Origin: Tipula vernalis
Taxonomy: Eukaryota; Arthropoda; Insecta; Diptera; Tipulidae
NCBI GenBank assembly: GCA_958295665.1
Contig: OY282560.1
Span: 45,942,333-46,006,332, forward strand
Reading direction: 5' to 3'
Length of the DNA stretch: 64,000 nucleotides
Part shown: piece by piece, positions 1 through 9,712 of the stretch
Position numbering within the stretch: position 1 is the stretch's first letter
Layout of the letters: every line of letters starts with the position of its first letter
Notes under the pieces: model-generated
Seen by the model: the letters and a program-made list of their open reading frames with translations, nothing else
What the model was told of the DNA's origin: nothing
The model's database searches: none
Program-made: the position numbers and the translations under genes

Positions 1-63
1 TTGTGCTCCGATTGGGTTTCTTGATACCTCAAATGATAGGTCTCGTGACTTGTAATTGCTAAG

Positions 64-99
64 CCAAACCGCATTTAAATTGGTTGATTATTTCCATAC
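64..99 (+). other. Direct repeats CCAAAC/CCATAC bounding the A-specific 30 bp
   Basis: CCAAAC at 64-69 and CCATAC at 94-99 start exactly 30 bp apart. B has a single CCATAC in the equivalent place, so removing one repeat plus the intervening DNA gives the B length. The direction (deletion in B rather than gain in A) is inferred. The same pair exists in nearly every A monomer. Confidence 0.8.
73..80. other. ATTTAAAT palindrome, A-specific
   Basis: This perfect 8-bp palindrome lies inside the 30-bp segment absent from B, so it occurs once per A and never in B. It contains TTTAAA, which makes A and B separable by restriction pattern. No protein-binding role is visible. Confidence 0.85.
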
Positions 100-136
100 A
101 TTTCACAGAAAAATCGATTCGAAGAAATCACCTTAC

Positions 137-162
137 TACAGCTCAGCCGATTCAGAGCTGTA
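137..162. other. 8-bp inverted repeat TACAGCTC/GAGCTGTA with 10-base loop
   Basis: TACAGCTC at 137-144 and GAGCTGTA at 155-162 are perfect reverse complements around agccgattca. A1 and most B monomers keep it. In A2 the two arms each have one C-to-T change (139 and 158), which breaks two DNA pairs but leaves G-U wobbles if transcribed. Dyad symmetries are common in centromeric satellites, but function is not shown here. Confidence 0.82.
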
Positions 163-180
163 AAAATCCAAAATCTGCAA

Positions 181-360
181 TTGTGCTCCGATTGGGTTTC
201 TTGATACCTCAAATGATAGGTCTCGGGACTTGTAATTGTTAAGCCAAACCGCATTTAAAGTGGTTGATTATTTCCATACATTTCACAGAAAAATCGATTC
301 GAAGAAATCACCTTACTATAGCTCAGCCGATTCAGAGTTGTAAAAATCCAAAATCTGCAA
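181..360 (+). repeat. Reference A monomer, subtype A2 (180 bp)
   Basis: A2 differs from A1 mainly at two linked sites: ctaca becomes ctata and gagctg becomes gagttg. Both are C-to-T changes inside the arms of the inverted repeat. Downstream of about 9 kb, A2 almost always sits directly upstream of a B monomer. This copy also carries a T-to-G change at 260 (aaagtgg), repeated at 2966 in the duplicated segment. Confidence 0.92.
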
Positions 361-511
361 TTGTGCTCAGAATGCGGTTCTTGATACCTCAAATGATAGG
401 TCACGGGACCTGTAATTGCTATACCATACATTTCGTAGAAAATTCGATTCGAAGAAAATAACCTTACTACAGCTCAGCCGATTCAGAGCTGTTAAAATCC
501 AAAATCCGCAA
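361..511 (+). repeat. Reference B monomer (151 bp)
   Basis: B aligns to A over about 150 bases with about 13 substitutions: 4 near the start (cagaatgcgg in place of ccgattggg), 5 around the ggtcacgggacctg segment, 3 around gtagaaaattcg and 1 in aaaataacc. It also has one inserted A and lacks 30 bp. The missing segment corresponds to A positions 64-93, lying between CCAAAC (64-69) and CCATAC (94-99). B monomers are always flanked by A on both sides. This copy has gttaaaa in place of gtaaaaa near its end, a variant limited to nine B monomers in the first 8.7 kb. Confidence 0.95.
398..411. other. B-specific inverted repeat AGGTC-ACGG-GACCT
   Basis: This is a perfect 5-bp stem with a 4-base loop in B. 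In A the same place reads AGGTC-TCGG-GACTT, which has one mismatch. B therefore gained or kept a small hairpin that A lacks. It is present in essentially all 136 B monomers. Confidence 0.78.
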
Positions 512-2706
512 TTGTGCTCCGATTGGGTTTCTTGATACCTCAAATGATAGGTCTCGGGACTTGTAATTGTTAAGCCAAACCGCATTTAAATTGGTTGATT
601 ATTTCCATACATTTCACAGAAAAATCGATTCGAAGAAATCACCTTACTATAGCTCAGCCGATTCAGAGTTGTAAAAATCCAAAATCTGCAATTGTGCTCA
701 GAATGCGGTTCTTGATACCTCAAATGATAGGTCACGGGACCTGTAATTGCTATACCATACATTTCGTAGAAAATTCGATTCGAAGAAAATAACCTTACTA
801 CAGCTCAGCCGATTCAGAGCTGTAAAAATCCAAAATCTGCAATTGTGCTCCGATTGGGTTTCTTGATACCTCAAATGATAGGTCTCGGGACTTGTAATTG
901 TTAAGCCAAACCGCATTTAAATTGGTTGATTATTTCCAGACATTTCACAGAAAAATTGATTCGAAGAAATCACCTTACTATAGCTCAGCCGATTCAGAGT
1001 TGTAAAAATCCAAAATCTGCAATTGTGCTCAGAAAGCGGTTCTTGATACCTCAAATGTTAGGTCACGGGACCTGTAATTGCTATACCATACATTTCGTAG
1101 AAAATTCGATTCGAAGAAAATAACCTTACTACAGCTCAGCCGATTCAGAGCTGTAAAAATCCAAAATCTGCAATTGTGCTCCGATTGGGTTTCTTGATAC
1201 CTCAAATGATAGGTCTCGGGACTTGTAATTGTTAAACCAAACCGCATTTAAATTGGTTTATTATTTCCATACATTTCACAGAAAAATCGATTCGAAGAAA
1301 TCACCTTACTATAGCACAGCCGATTCAGAGTTGTAAAAATCCAAAATCTGCAATTGTGCTCAGAAAGCGGTTCTTGATACCTCAAATGTTAGGTCACGGG
1401 ACCTGTAATTGCTATACCATACATTTCGTAGAAAATTCGATTCGAAGAAAATAACCTTACTACAGCTCAGCCGATTCAGAGCTGTAAAAATCCAAAATCT
1501 GCAATTGTGCTCCGATTGGGTTTCTTGATACCTCAAATGATAGGTCTCGGGACTTGTAATTGTTAAGCCAAACCGCATTTAAATTGGTTGATTATTTCCA
1601 TACATTTCACAGAAAAATCGATTCGAAGAAATCACCTTACTATAGCTCAGCCGATTCAGAGTTGTAAAAATCCAAAATCTGCAATTGTGCTCAGAAAGCG
1701 GTTCTTGATACCTCAAATGATAGGTCACGGGACCTGTAATTGCTATACCATACATTTCGTAGAAAATTCGATTCGAAGAAAATAACCTTACTACAGCTCA
1801 GCCGATTCAGAGCTGTTAAAATCCAAAATCTGCAATTGTGCTCCGATTGGGTTTCTTGATACCTCAAATGATAGGTCTCGGGACTTGTAATTGTTAAGCC
1901 AAACCGCATTTAAATTGGTTGATTATTTCCATACATTTCACAGAAAAATCGATTCGAAGAAATCACCTTACTATAGCTCAGCCGATTCAGAGTTGTAAAA
2001 ATCCAAAATCTGCAATTGTGCTCCGATTGGGTTTCTTGATACCTCAAATGATAGGTCTCGGGACTTCTAATTGTTAAGCCAAACCGCATTTAAATTGGTT
2101 AATTATTTCCATACATTTCACAGAAAAATCGATTCGAAGAAATCACCTTACTATAGCTCAGCCGATTCAGAGTTGTAAAAATCCAAAATCTGCAATTGTG
2201 CTCCGATTGGGTTTCTTGATACCTCAAATGATAGGTCTCGGGACTTGTAATTGTTAAGCCAAACCGCATTTAAATTGGTTGATTATTTCCATACATTTCA
2301 CAGAAAAATCGATTCGAAGAAATCACCTTACTATAGCTCAGCCGATTCAGAGTTGTAAAAATCCAAAATCTGCAATTGTGCTCCGATTGGGTTTCTTGAT
2401 ACCTCAAATGATAGGTCTCGGGACTTGTAATTGTTAAGCCAAACCGCATTTAAATTGGTTGATTATTTCCATACATTTCACAGAAAAATCGATTCGAAGA
2501 AATCACCTTACTATAGCTCATCCGATTCAGAGTTGTAAAAATCCAAAATCTGCAATTGTGCTCAGAAAGCGGTTCTTGATACCTCAAATGATAGGTCACG
2601 GGACCTGTAATTGCTATACCATACATTTCGTAGAAAATTCGATTCGAAGAAAATAACCTTACTACAGCTCAGCCGATTCAGAGCTGTTAAAATCCAAAAT
2701 CTGCAA

Positions 2707-5592
2707 TTGTGCTCCGATTGGGTTTCTTGATACCTCAAATGATAGGTCTCGTGACTTGTAATTGCTAAGCCAAACCGCATTTAAATTGGTTGATTATTTC
2801 CATACATTTCACAGAAAAATCGATTCGAAGAAATCACCTTACTACAGCTCAGCCGATTCAGAGCTGTAAAAATCCAAAATCTGCAATTGTGCTCCGATTG
2901 GGTTTCTTGATACCTCAAATGATAGGTCTCGGGACTTGTAATTGTTAAGCCAAACCGCATTTAAAGTGGTTGATTATTTCCATACATTTCACAGAAAAAT
3001 CGATTCGAAGAAATCACCTTACTATAGCTCAGCCGATTCAGAGTTGTAAAAATCCAAAATCTGCAATTGTGCTCAGAATGCGGTTCTTGATACCTCAAAT
3101 GATAGGTCACGGGACCTGTAATTGCTATACCATACATTTCGTAGAAAATTCGATTCGAAGAAAATAACCTTACTACAGCTCAGCCGATTCAGAGCTGTTA
3201 AAATCCAAAATCTGCAATTGTGCTCCGATTGGGTTTCTTGATACCTCAAATGATAGGTCTCGGGACTTGTAATTGTTAAGCCAAACCGCATTTAAATTGG
3301 TTGATTATTTCCATACATTTCACAGAAAAATCGATTCGAAGAAATCACCTTACTATAGCTCAGCCGATTCAGAGTTGTAAAAATCCAAAATCTGCAATTG
3401 TGCTCAGAATGCGGTTCTTGATACCTCAAATGATAGGTCACGGGACCTGTAATTGCTATACCATACATTTCGTAGAAAATTCGATTCGAAGAAAATAACC
3501 TTACTACAGCTCAGCCGATTCAGAGCTGTAAAAATCCAAAATCTGCAATTGTGCTCCGATTGGGTTTCTTGATACCTCAAATGATAGGTCTCGGGACTTG
3601 TAATTGTTAAGCCAAACCGCATTTAAATTGGTTGATTATTTCCAGACATTTCACAGAAAAATTGATTCGAAGAAATCACCTTACTATAGCTCAGCCGATT
3701 CAGAGTTGTAAAAATCCAAAATCTGCAATTGTGCTCAGAAAGCGGTTCTTGATACCTCAAATGTTAGGTCACGGGACCTGTAATTGCTATACCATACATT
3801 TCGTAGAAAATTCGATTCGAAGAAAATAACCTTACTACAGCTCAGCCGATTCAGAGCTGTAAAAATCCAAAATCTGCAATTGTGCTCCGATTGGGTTTCT
3901 TGATACCTCAAATGATAGGTCTCGGGACTTGTAATTGTTAAACCAAACCGCATTTAAATTGGTTTATTATTTCCATACATTTCACAGAAAAATCGATTCG
4001 AAGAAATCACCTTACTATAGCACAGCCGATTCAGAGTTGTAAAAATCCAAAATCTGCAATTGTGCTCAGAAAGCGGTTCTTGATACCTCAAATGTTAGGT
4101 CACGGGACCTGTAATTGCTATACCATACATTTCGTAGAAAATTCGATTCGAAGAAAATAACCTTACTACAGCTCAGCCGATTCAGAGCTGTAAAAATCCA
4201 AAATCTGCAATTGTGCTCCGATTGGGTTTCTTGATACCTCAAATGATAGGTCTCGGGACTTGTAATTGTTAAGCCAAACCGCATTTAAATTGGTTGATTA
4301 TTTCCATACATTTCACAGAAAAATCGATTCGAAGAAATCACCTTACTATAGCTCAGCCGATTCAGAGTTGTAAAAATCCAAAATCTGCAATTGTGCTCCG
4401 ATTGGGTTTCTTGATACCTCAAATGATAGGTCTCGGGACTTGTAATTGTTAAGCCAAACCGCATTTAAATTGGTTGATTATTTCCATACATTTCACAGAA
4501 AAATCTATTCGAAGAAATCACCTTACTATAGCTCAGCCGATTCAGAGTTGTAAAAATCCAAAATCTGCAATTGTGCTCAGAAAGCGGTTCTTGATACCTC
4601 AAATGATAGGTCACGGGACCTGTAATTGCTATACCATACATTTCGTAGAAAATTCGATTCGAAGAAAATAACCTTACTACAGCTCAGCCGATTCAGAGCT
4701 GTTAAAATCCAAAATCTGCAATTGTGCTCCGATTGGGTTTCTTGATACCTCAAATGATAGGTCTCGGGACTTGTAATTGTTAAGCCAAACCGCATTTAAA
4801 TTGGTTGATTATTTCCATACATTTCACAGAAAAATCGATTCGAAGAAATCACCTTACTATAGCTCAGCCGATTCAGAGTTGTAAAAATCCAAAATCTGCA
4901 ATTGTGCTCCGATTGGGTTTCTTGATACCTCAAATGATAGGTCTCGGGACTTCTAATTGTTAAGCCAAACCGCATTTAAATTGGTTAATTATTTCCATAC
5001 ATTTCACAGAAAAATCGATTCGAAGAAATCACCTTACTATAGCTCAGCCGATTCAGAGTTGTAAAAATCCAAAATCTGCAATTGTGCTCCGATTGGGTTT
5101 CTTGATACCTCAAATGATAGGTCTCGGGACTTGTAATTGTTAAGCCAAACCGCATTTAAATTGGTTGATTATTTCCATACATTTCACAGAAAAATCGATT
5201 CGAAGAAATCACCTTACTATAGCTCAGCCGATTCAGAGTTGTAAAAATCCAAAATCTGCAATTGTGCTCCGATTGGGTTTCTTGATACCTCAAATGATAG
5301 GTCTCGGGACTTGTAATTGTTAAGCCAAACCGCATTTAAATTGGTTGATTATTTCCATACATTTCACAGAAAAATCGATTCGAAGAAATCACCTTACTAT
5401 AGCTCATCCGATTCAGAGTTGTAAAAATCCAAAATCTGCAATTGTGCTCAGAAAGCGGTTCTTGATACCTCAAATGATAGGTCACGGGACCTGTAATTGC
5501 TATACCATACATTTCGTAGAAAATTCGATTCGAAGAAAATAACCTTACTACAGCTCAGCCGATTCAGAGCTGTTAAAATCCAAAATCTGCAA
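2707..5592 (+). repeat. Segmental duplication, copy 2 (2886 bp, one extra A)
   Basis: This is the tandem partner of 1-2706, with the same order of monomers and private substitutions. It has one additional A monomer between B4060 and B4571, where two A monomers occupy 4211-4570. One of them has aaatctattcg at about 4502, not seen in copy 1. Monomers 5593-6103 (AAB) resemble the start of a third copy, but the order then diverges. Confidence 0.9.
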
Positions 5593-7305
5593 TTGTGCTC
5601 CGATTGGGTTTCTTGATACCTCAAATGATAGGTCTCGGGACTTGTAATTGTTAAGCCAAACCGCATTTAAATTGGTTGATTATTTCCATACATTTCACAG
5701 AAAAATCGATTCGAAGAAATCACCTTACTACAGCTCAGCCGATTCAGAGCTGTAAAAATCCAAAATCTGCAATTGTGCTCCGATTGGGTTTCTTGATACC
5801 TCAAATGATAGGTCTCGGGACTTGTAATTGTTAAGCCAAACCGCATTTAAATTGGTTGATTATTTCCATACATTTCACAGAAAAATCGATTCGAAGAAAT
5901 CACCTTACTATAGCTCAGCCGATTCAGAGTTGTAAAAATCCAAAATCTGCAATTGTGCTCAGAATGCGGTTCTTGATACCTCAAATGATAGGTCACGGGA
6001 CCTGTAATTGCTATACCATACATTTCGTAGAAAATTCGATTCGAAGAAAATAACCTTACTACAGCTCAGCCGATTCAGAGCTGTAAAAATCCAAAATCTG
6101 CAATTGTGCTCCGATTGGGTTTCTTGATACCTCAAATGATAGGTCTCGGGACTTGTAATTGTTAAGCCAAACCGCATTTAAATTGGTTGATTATTTCCAT
6201 ACATTTCACAGAAAAATTGATTCGAAGAAATCACCTTACTATAGCTCAGCCGATTCAGAGCTGTAAAAATCCAAAATCTGCAATTGTGCTCCGATTGGGT
6301 TTCTTGATACCTCAAATGATAGGTCTCGGGACTTGTAATTGTTAAGCCAAACCGCATTTAAATTGGTTGATTATTTCCATACATTTCACAGAAAAATCGA
6401 TTCGAAGAAATCACCTTACTATAGCTCAGCCGATTCAGAGTTGTAAAAATCCAAAATCTGCAATTGTGCTCCGATTGGGTTTCTTGATACCTCAAATGAT
6501 AGGTCTCGGGACTTGTAATTGTTAAGCCAAACCGCATTTAAATTGGTTGATTATTTCCATACATTTCACAGAAAAACCGATTCGAAGAAATCACCTTACT
6601 ATAGCTCAGCCGATTCAGAGTTGTAAAAATCCAAAATCTGCAATTGTGCTCAGAAAGCGGTTCTTGATACCTCAAATGATAGGTCACGGGACCTGTAATT
6701 GCTATATTATACATTTCGTAGAAAATTCGATTCGAAGAAAATAACCTTACTACAGCTCAGCCGATTCAGAGCTGTAAAAATCCAAAATCTGCAATTGTGC
6801 TCCGATTGGGTTTCTTGATACCTCAAATGATAGGTCTCGGGACTTGTAATTGTTAAGCCAAACCGCATTTAAATTGGTTGATTATTTCCATACATTTCAC
6901 AGAAAAATCGATTCGAAGAAATCACCTTACTATAGCTCAGCCGATTCAGAGTTGTAAAAATCCAAAATCTGCAATTGTGCTCCGATTGGGTTTCTTGATA
7001 CCTCAAATGATAGGTCTCGGGACTTCTAATTGTTAAGCCAAACCGCATTTAAATTGGTTGATTATTTCCATACATTTCACAGAAAAATCGATTCGAAGAA
7101 ATCACCTTACTATAGCTCAGCCGATTCAGAGTTGTAAAAATCCAAAATCTGCAATTGTGCTCAGAAAGCGGTTCTTGATACCTCAAATGATAGGTCACGG
7201 GACCTGTAATTGCTATACCATACATTTCGTAGAAAATTCGATTCGAAGAAAATAACCTTACTACAGCTCAGCCGATTCAGAGCTGTTAAAATCCAAAATC
7301 TGCAA

Positions 7306-7484
7306 TTGTGCTCCGATTGGGTTTCTTGATACCTCAAATGATAGGTCTCGGGACTTGTAATTGTTAAGCCAAACCGCATTTAAATTGGTTGATTATTTCC
7401 ATACATTTCACAGAAAATCGATTCGAAGAAATCACCTTACTATAGCTCAGCCGATTCAGAGTTGTAAAAATCCAAAATCTGCAA
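7306..7484 (+). repeat. A monomer with 1-bp deletion (179 bp)
   Basis: cacagaaaatcg has four A where the consensus has five (about 7415-7418), a homopolymer slip. It could be real or a read error. Confidence 0.85.
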
Positions 7485-8326
7485 TTGTGCTCAGAAAGCG
7501 GTTCTTGATACCTCAAATGATAGGTCACGGGACCTATAATTGCTATACCATACATTTCGTAGAAAATTCGATTCGAAGAAAATAACCTTACTACAGCTCA
7601 GCCGATTCAGAGCTGTTAAAATCCAAAATCTGCAATTGTGCTCCGATTGGGTTTCTTGATACCTCAAATGATAGGTCTCGGGACTTGTAATTGTTAAGCC
7701 AAACCGCATTTAAATTGGTTGATTATTTCCATACATTTCACAGAAAAATCGATTCGAAGAAATCACCTTACTATAGCTCAGCCGATTCAGAGTTGTAAAA
7801 ATCCAAAATCTGCAATTGTGCTCCGATTGGGTTTCTTGATACCTCAAATGATAGGTCTCGGGACTTGTAATTGTTAAGCCAAACCGCATTTAAATTGGTT
7901 GATTATTTCCATACATTTCACAGAAAAATCGATTCGAAGAAATCACCTTACTATAGCTCAGCCGATTCAGAGTTGTAAAAATCCAAAATCTGCAATTGTG
8001 CTCAGAAAGCGGTTCTTGATACCTCAAATGATAGGTCACGGGACCTGTAATTGCTATACCATACATTTCGTAGAAAATTCGATTCGAAGAAAATAACCTT
8101 ACTACAGCTCAGCCGATTCAGAGTTGTAAAAATCCAAAATCTGCAATTGTGCTCCGATTGGGTTTCTTGATACCTCAAATGATAGGTCTCGGGACTTGTA
8201 ATTGTTAAGCCAAACCGCATTTAAATTGGTTGATTATTTCCATACATTTCACAGAAAAATCGATTCGAAGAAATCACCTTACTATAGGTCAGCCGATTCA
8301 GAGTTGTAAAAATCCAAAATCTGCAA

Positions 8327-8510
8327 TTGTGCTCCGATTGGGTTTCTTGATACCTCAAATGATAGGTCTCGGGACTTGTAATTGTTAAGCCAAACCGCAT
8401 TTAAATTGGTTGATTATTTCCATACATTTCACAGAAAAATCGATTCGAAGAAATCACCTTACTATATATAGCTCAGCCGATTCAGAGTTGTAAAAATCCA
8501 AAATCTGCAA
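8327..8510 (+). repeat. A monomer with 4-bp TATA expansion (184 bp)
   Basis: actatatatagctc replaces actatagctc at about 8461-8475, a two-unit gain of TA. It is the only size increase not caused by A/B exchange. Confidence 0.88.
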
Positions 8511-8992
8511 TTGTGCTCAGAAAGCGGTTCTTGATACCTCAAATGATAGGTCACGGGACCTGTAATTGCTATACCATACATTTCGTAGAAAATTCGATTC
8601 GAAGAAAATAACCTTACTACAGCTCAGCCGATTCAGAGCTGTTAAAATCCAAAATCTGCAATTGTGCTCCGATTGGGTTTCTTGATACCTCAAATGATAG
8701 GTCTCGGGACTTGTAATTGTTAAGCCAAACCGCATTTAAATTGGTTGATTATTTCGATACATTTCACAGAAAAATTGATTCGAAGAAATCACCTTACTAT
8801 AGCTCAGCCGATTCAGAGTTGTAAAAATCCAAAATCTGCAATTGTGCTCAGAATGCGGTTCTTGATACCTCAAATGATAGGTCACGGGACCTGTAATTGC
8901 TATACCATACATTTCGTAGAAAATTCGATTCGAAGAAAATAACCTTACTACAGCTCAGCCGATTCAGAGCTGTAAAAATCCAAAATCTGCAA

Positions 8993-9712
8993 TTGTGCTC
9001 CGATTGGGTTTCTTGATACCTCAAATGATAGGTCTCGGGACTTGTAATTGTTAAGCCAAACCGCATTTAAATTGGTTGATTATTTCCATACATTTCACAG
9101 AAAAATTGATTCGAAGAAATCACCTTACTATAGCTCAGCCGATTCAGAGCTGTAAAAATCCAAAATCTGCAATTGTGCTCCGATTGGGTTTCTTGATACC
9201 TCAAATGATAGGTCTCGGGACTTGTAATTGTTAAGCCAAACCGCATTTAAATTGGTTGATTATTTCCATACATTTCACAGAAAAATTGATTCGAAGAAAT
9301 CACCTTACTATAGCTCAGCCGATTCAGAGCTGTAAAAATCCAAAATCTGCAATTGTGCTCCGATTGGGTTTCTTGATACCTCAAATGATAGGTCTCGGGA
9401 CTTGTAATTGTTAAGCCAAACCGCATTTAAATTGGTTGATTATTTCCATACATTTCACAGAAAAATTGATTCGAAGAAATAACCTTACTATAGCTCAGCC
9501 GATTCAGAGCTGTAAAAATCCAAAATCTGCAATTGTGCTCCGATTGGGTTTCTTGATACCTCAAATGATAGGTCTCGGGACTTGTAATTGTTAAGCCAAA
9601 CCGCATTTAAATTGGTTGATTATTTCCATACATTTCACAGAAAAATCGATTCGAAGAAATCACCTTACTACAGCTCAGCCGATTCAGAGCTGTAAAAATC
9701 CAAAATCTGCAA
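8993..9712 (+). repeat. Run of four A3-like monomers and reference for subtype A3
   Basis: Four consecutive A monomers lie between B8842 and B9713. The first three are subtype A3, with aaattgattcg (CG changed to TG), ctata and gagctg. The fourth has aaatcgattcg and ctaca. The third carries aaataacc in place of aaatcacc at about 9480, a single-base change that also appears at about 9990. Some A3 monomers elsewhere end in gagttg, for example 8662-8841. Confidence 0.88.

Larger units (their letters stand above)
1..180 (+). repeat. Reference A monomer, subtype A1 (180 bp)
   Basis: This is the first complete A monomer in the phase used here. Subtype A1 has aaatcgattcg in its centre, ctaca before the gctcag motif and gagctg after it. 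A1 is the commonest subtype in AAB regions and the only one in the eight-copy identical run at 55865-57304. Landmarks within the unit are an AT-rich A-specific segment at 64-93 that is absent from B, the palindrome ATTTAAAT at 73-80, overlapping ATCGAT and TTCGAA cores around 113-123, and an 8-bp inverted repeat at 137-162. This copy has gtgact where the consensus has gggact, a variant shared with the copy 2706 bp downstream. Confidence 0.95.
1..2706 (+). repeat. Segmental duplication, copy 1 (2706 bp)
   Basis: B positions 361, 692, 1023 and 1354 recur at +2706 (3067, 3398, 3729, 4060), and 1685 and 2556 recur at +2886 (4571, 5442). Private variants travel with them: aaagtgg at 260/2966, ccagaca at 939/3645, ggtttatta at about 1255/3961, agcaca at about 1313/4019, two aaatgttagg B variants, gacttctaat at about 2065/4951, ggttaatta at about 2098/4986, and agctcatccg at 2521/5407. 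Its left end may lie outside the window. Confidence 0.92.
1..8661 (+). repeat. Array domain 1: left domain with older-looking B variants
   Basis: This domain has 18 B to 33 A. B monomers start at 361, 692, 1023, 1354, 1685, 2556, 3067, 3398, 3729, 4060, 4571, 5442, 5953, 6644, 7155, 7485, 7996 and 8511. Thirteen of them carry cagaaagcgg in place of cagaatgcgg (all but 361, 692, 3067, 3398 and 5953). The K-like variant is absent from every B from 8842 onward. The gttaaaa variant is likewise confined here (B361, 1685, 2556, 3067, 4571, 5442, 7155, 7485, 8511). A monomers are mostly A2. There are more private substitutions than in later domains, which fits an older or less homogenised part of the array. 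Confidence 0.88.

Noticed and set aside
115..132. Resemblance to a CENP-B box in ttcgaagaaatcacc
   Set aside because: TTCGnnnnAnn matches, but the essential CGGG end reads CACC. B is no closer. The match is too weak to call.
264..461. 65-codon plus-strand open frame at each A-B junction, recurring throughout the window
   Set aside because: It starts with TTG, ends at the same taa in every B, and is open only because monomers are near-identical. There is no promoter, ribosome-binding context, domain or coding-like substitution pattern.
367..585. 72-codon minus-strand ATG open frame at each B-A junction, over 120 copies
   Set aside because: Its frame is carried by satellite homogenisation. 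Shared variants alter residues freely (for example the gttaaaa and taataat types), it overlaps the opposite-strand frame, and the product has no recognisable family. Transcription of the satellite is possible but a gene is not supported.
8462..8471. TATA box at the actatatatag monomer
   Set aside because: It is a single TA slip within a repeat, with no downstream gene.
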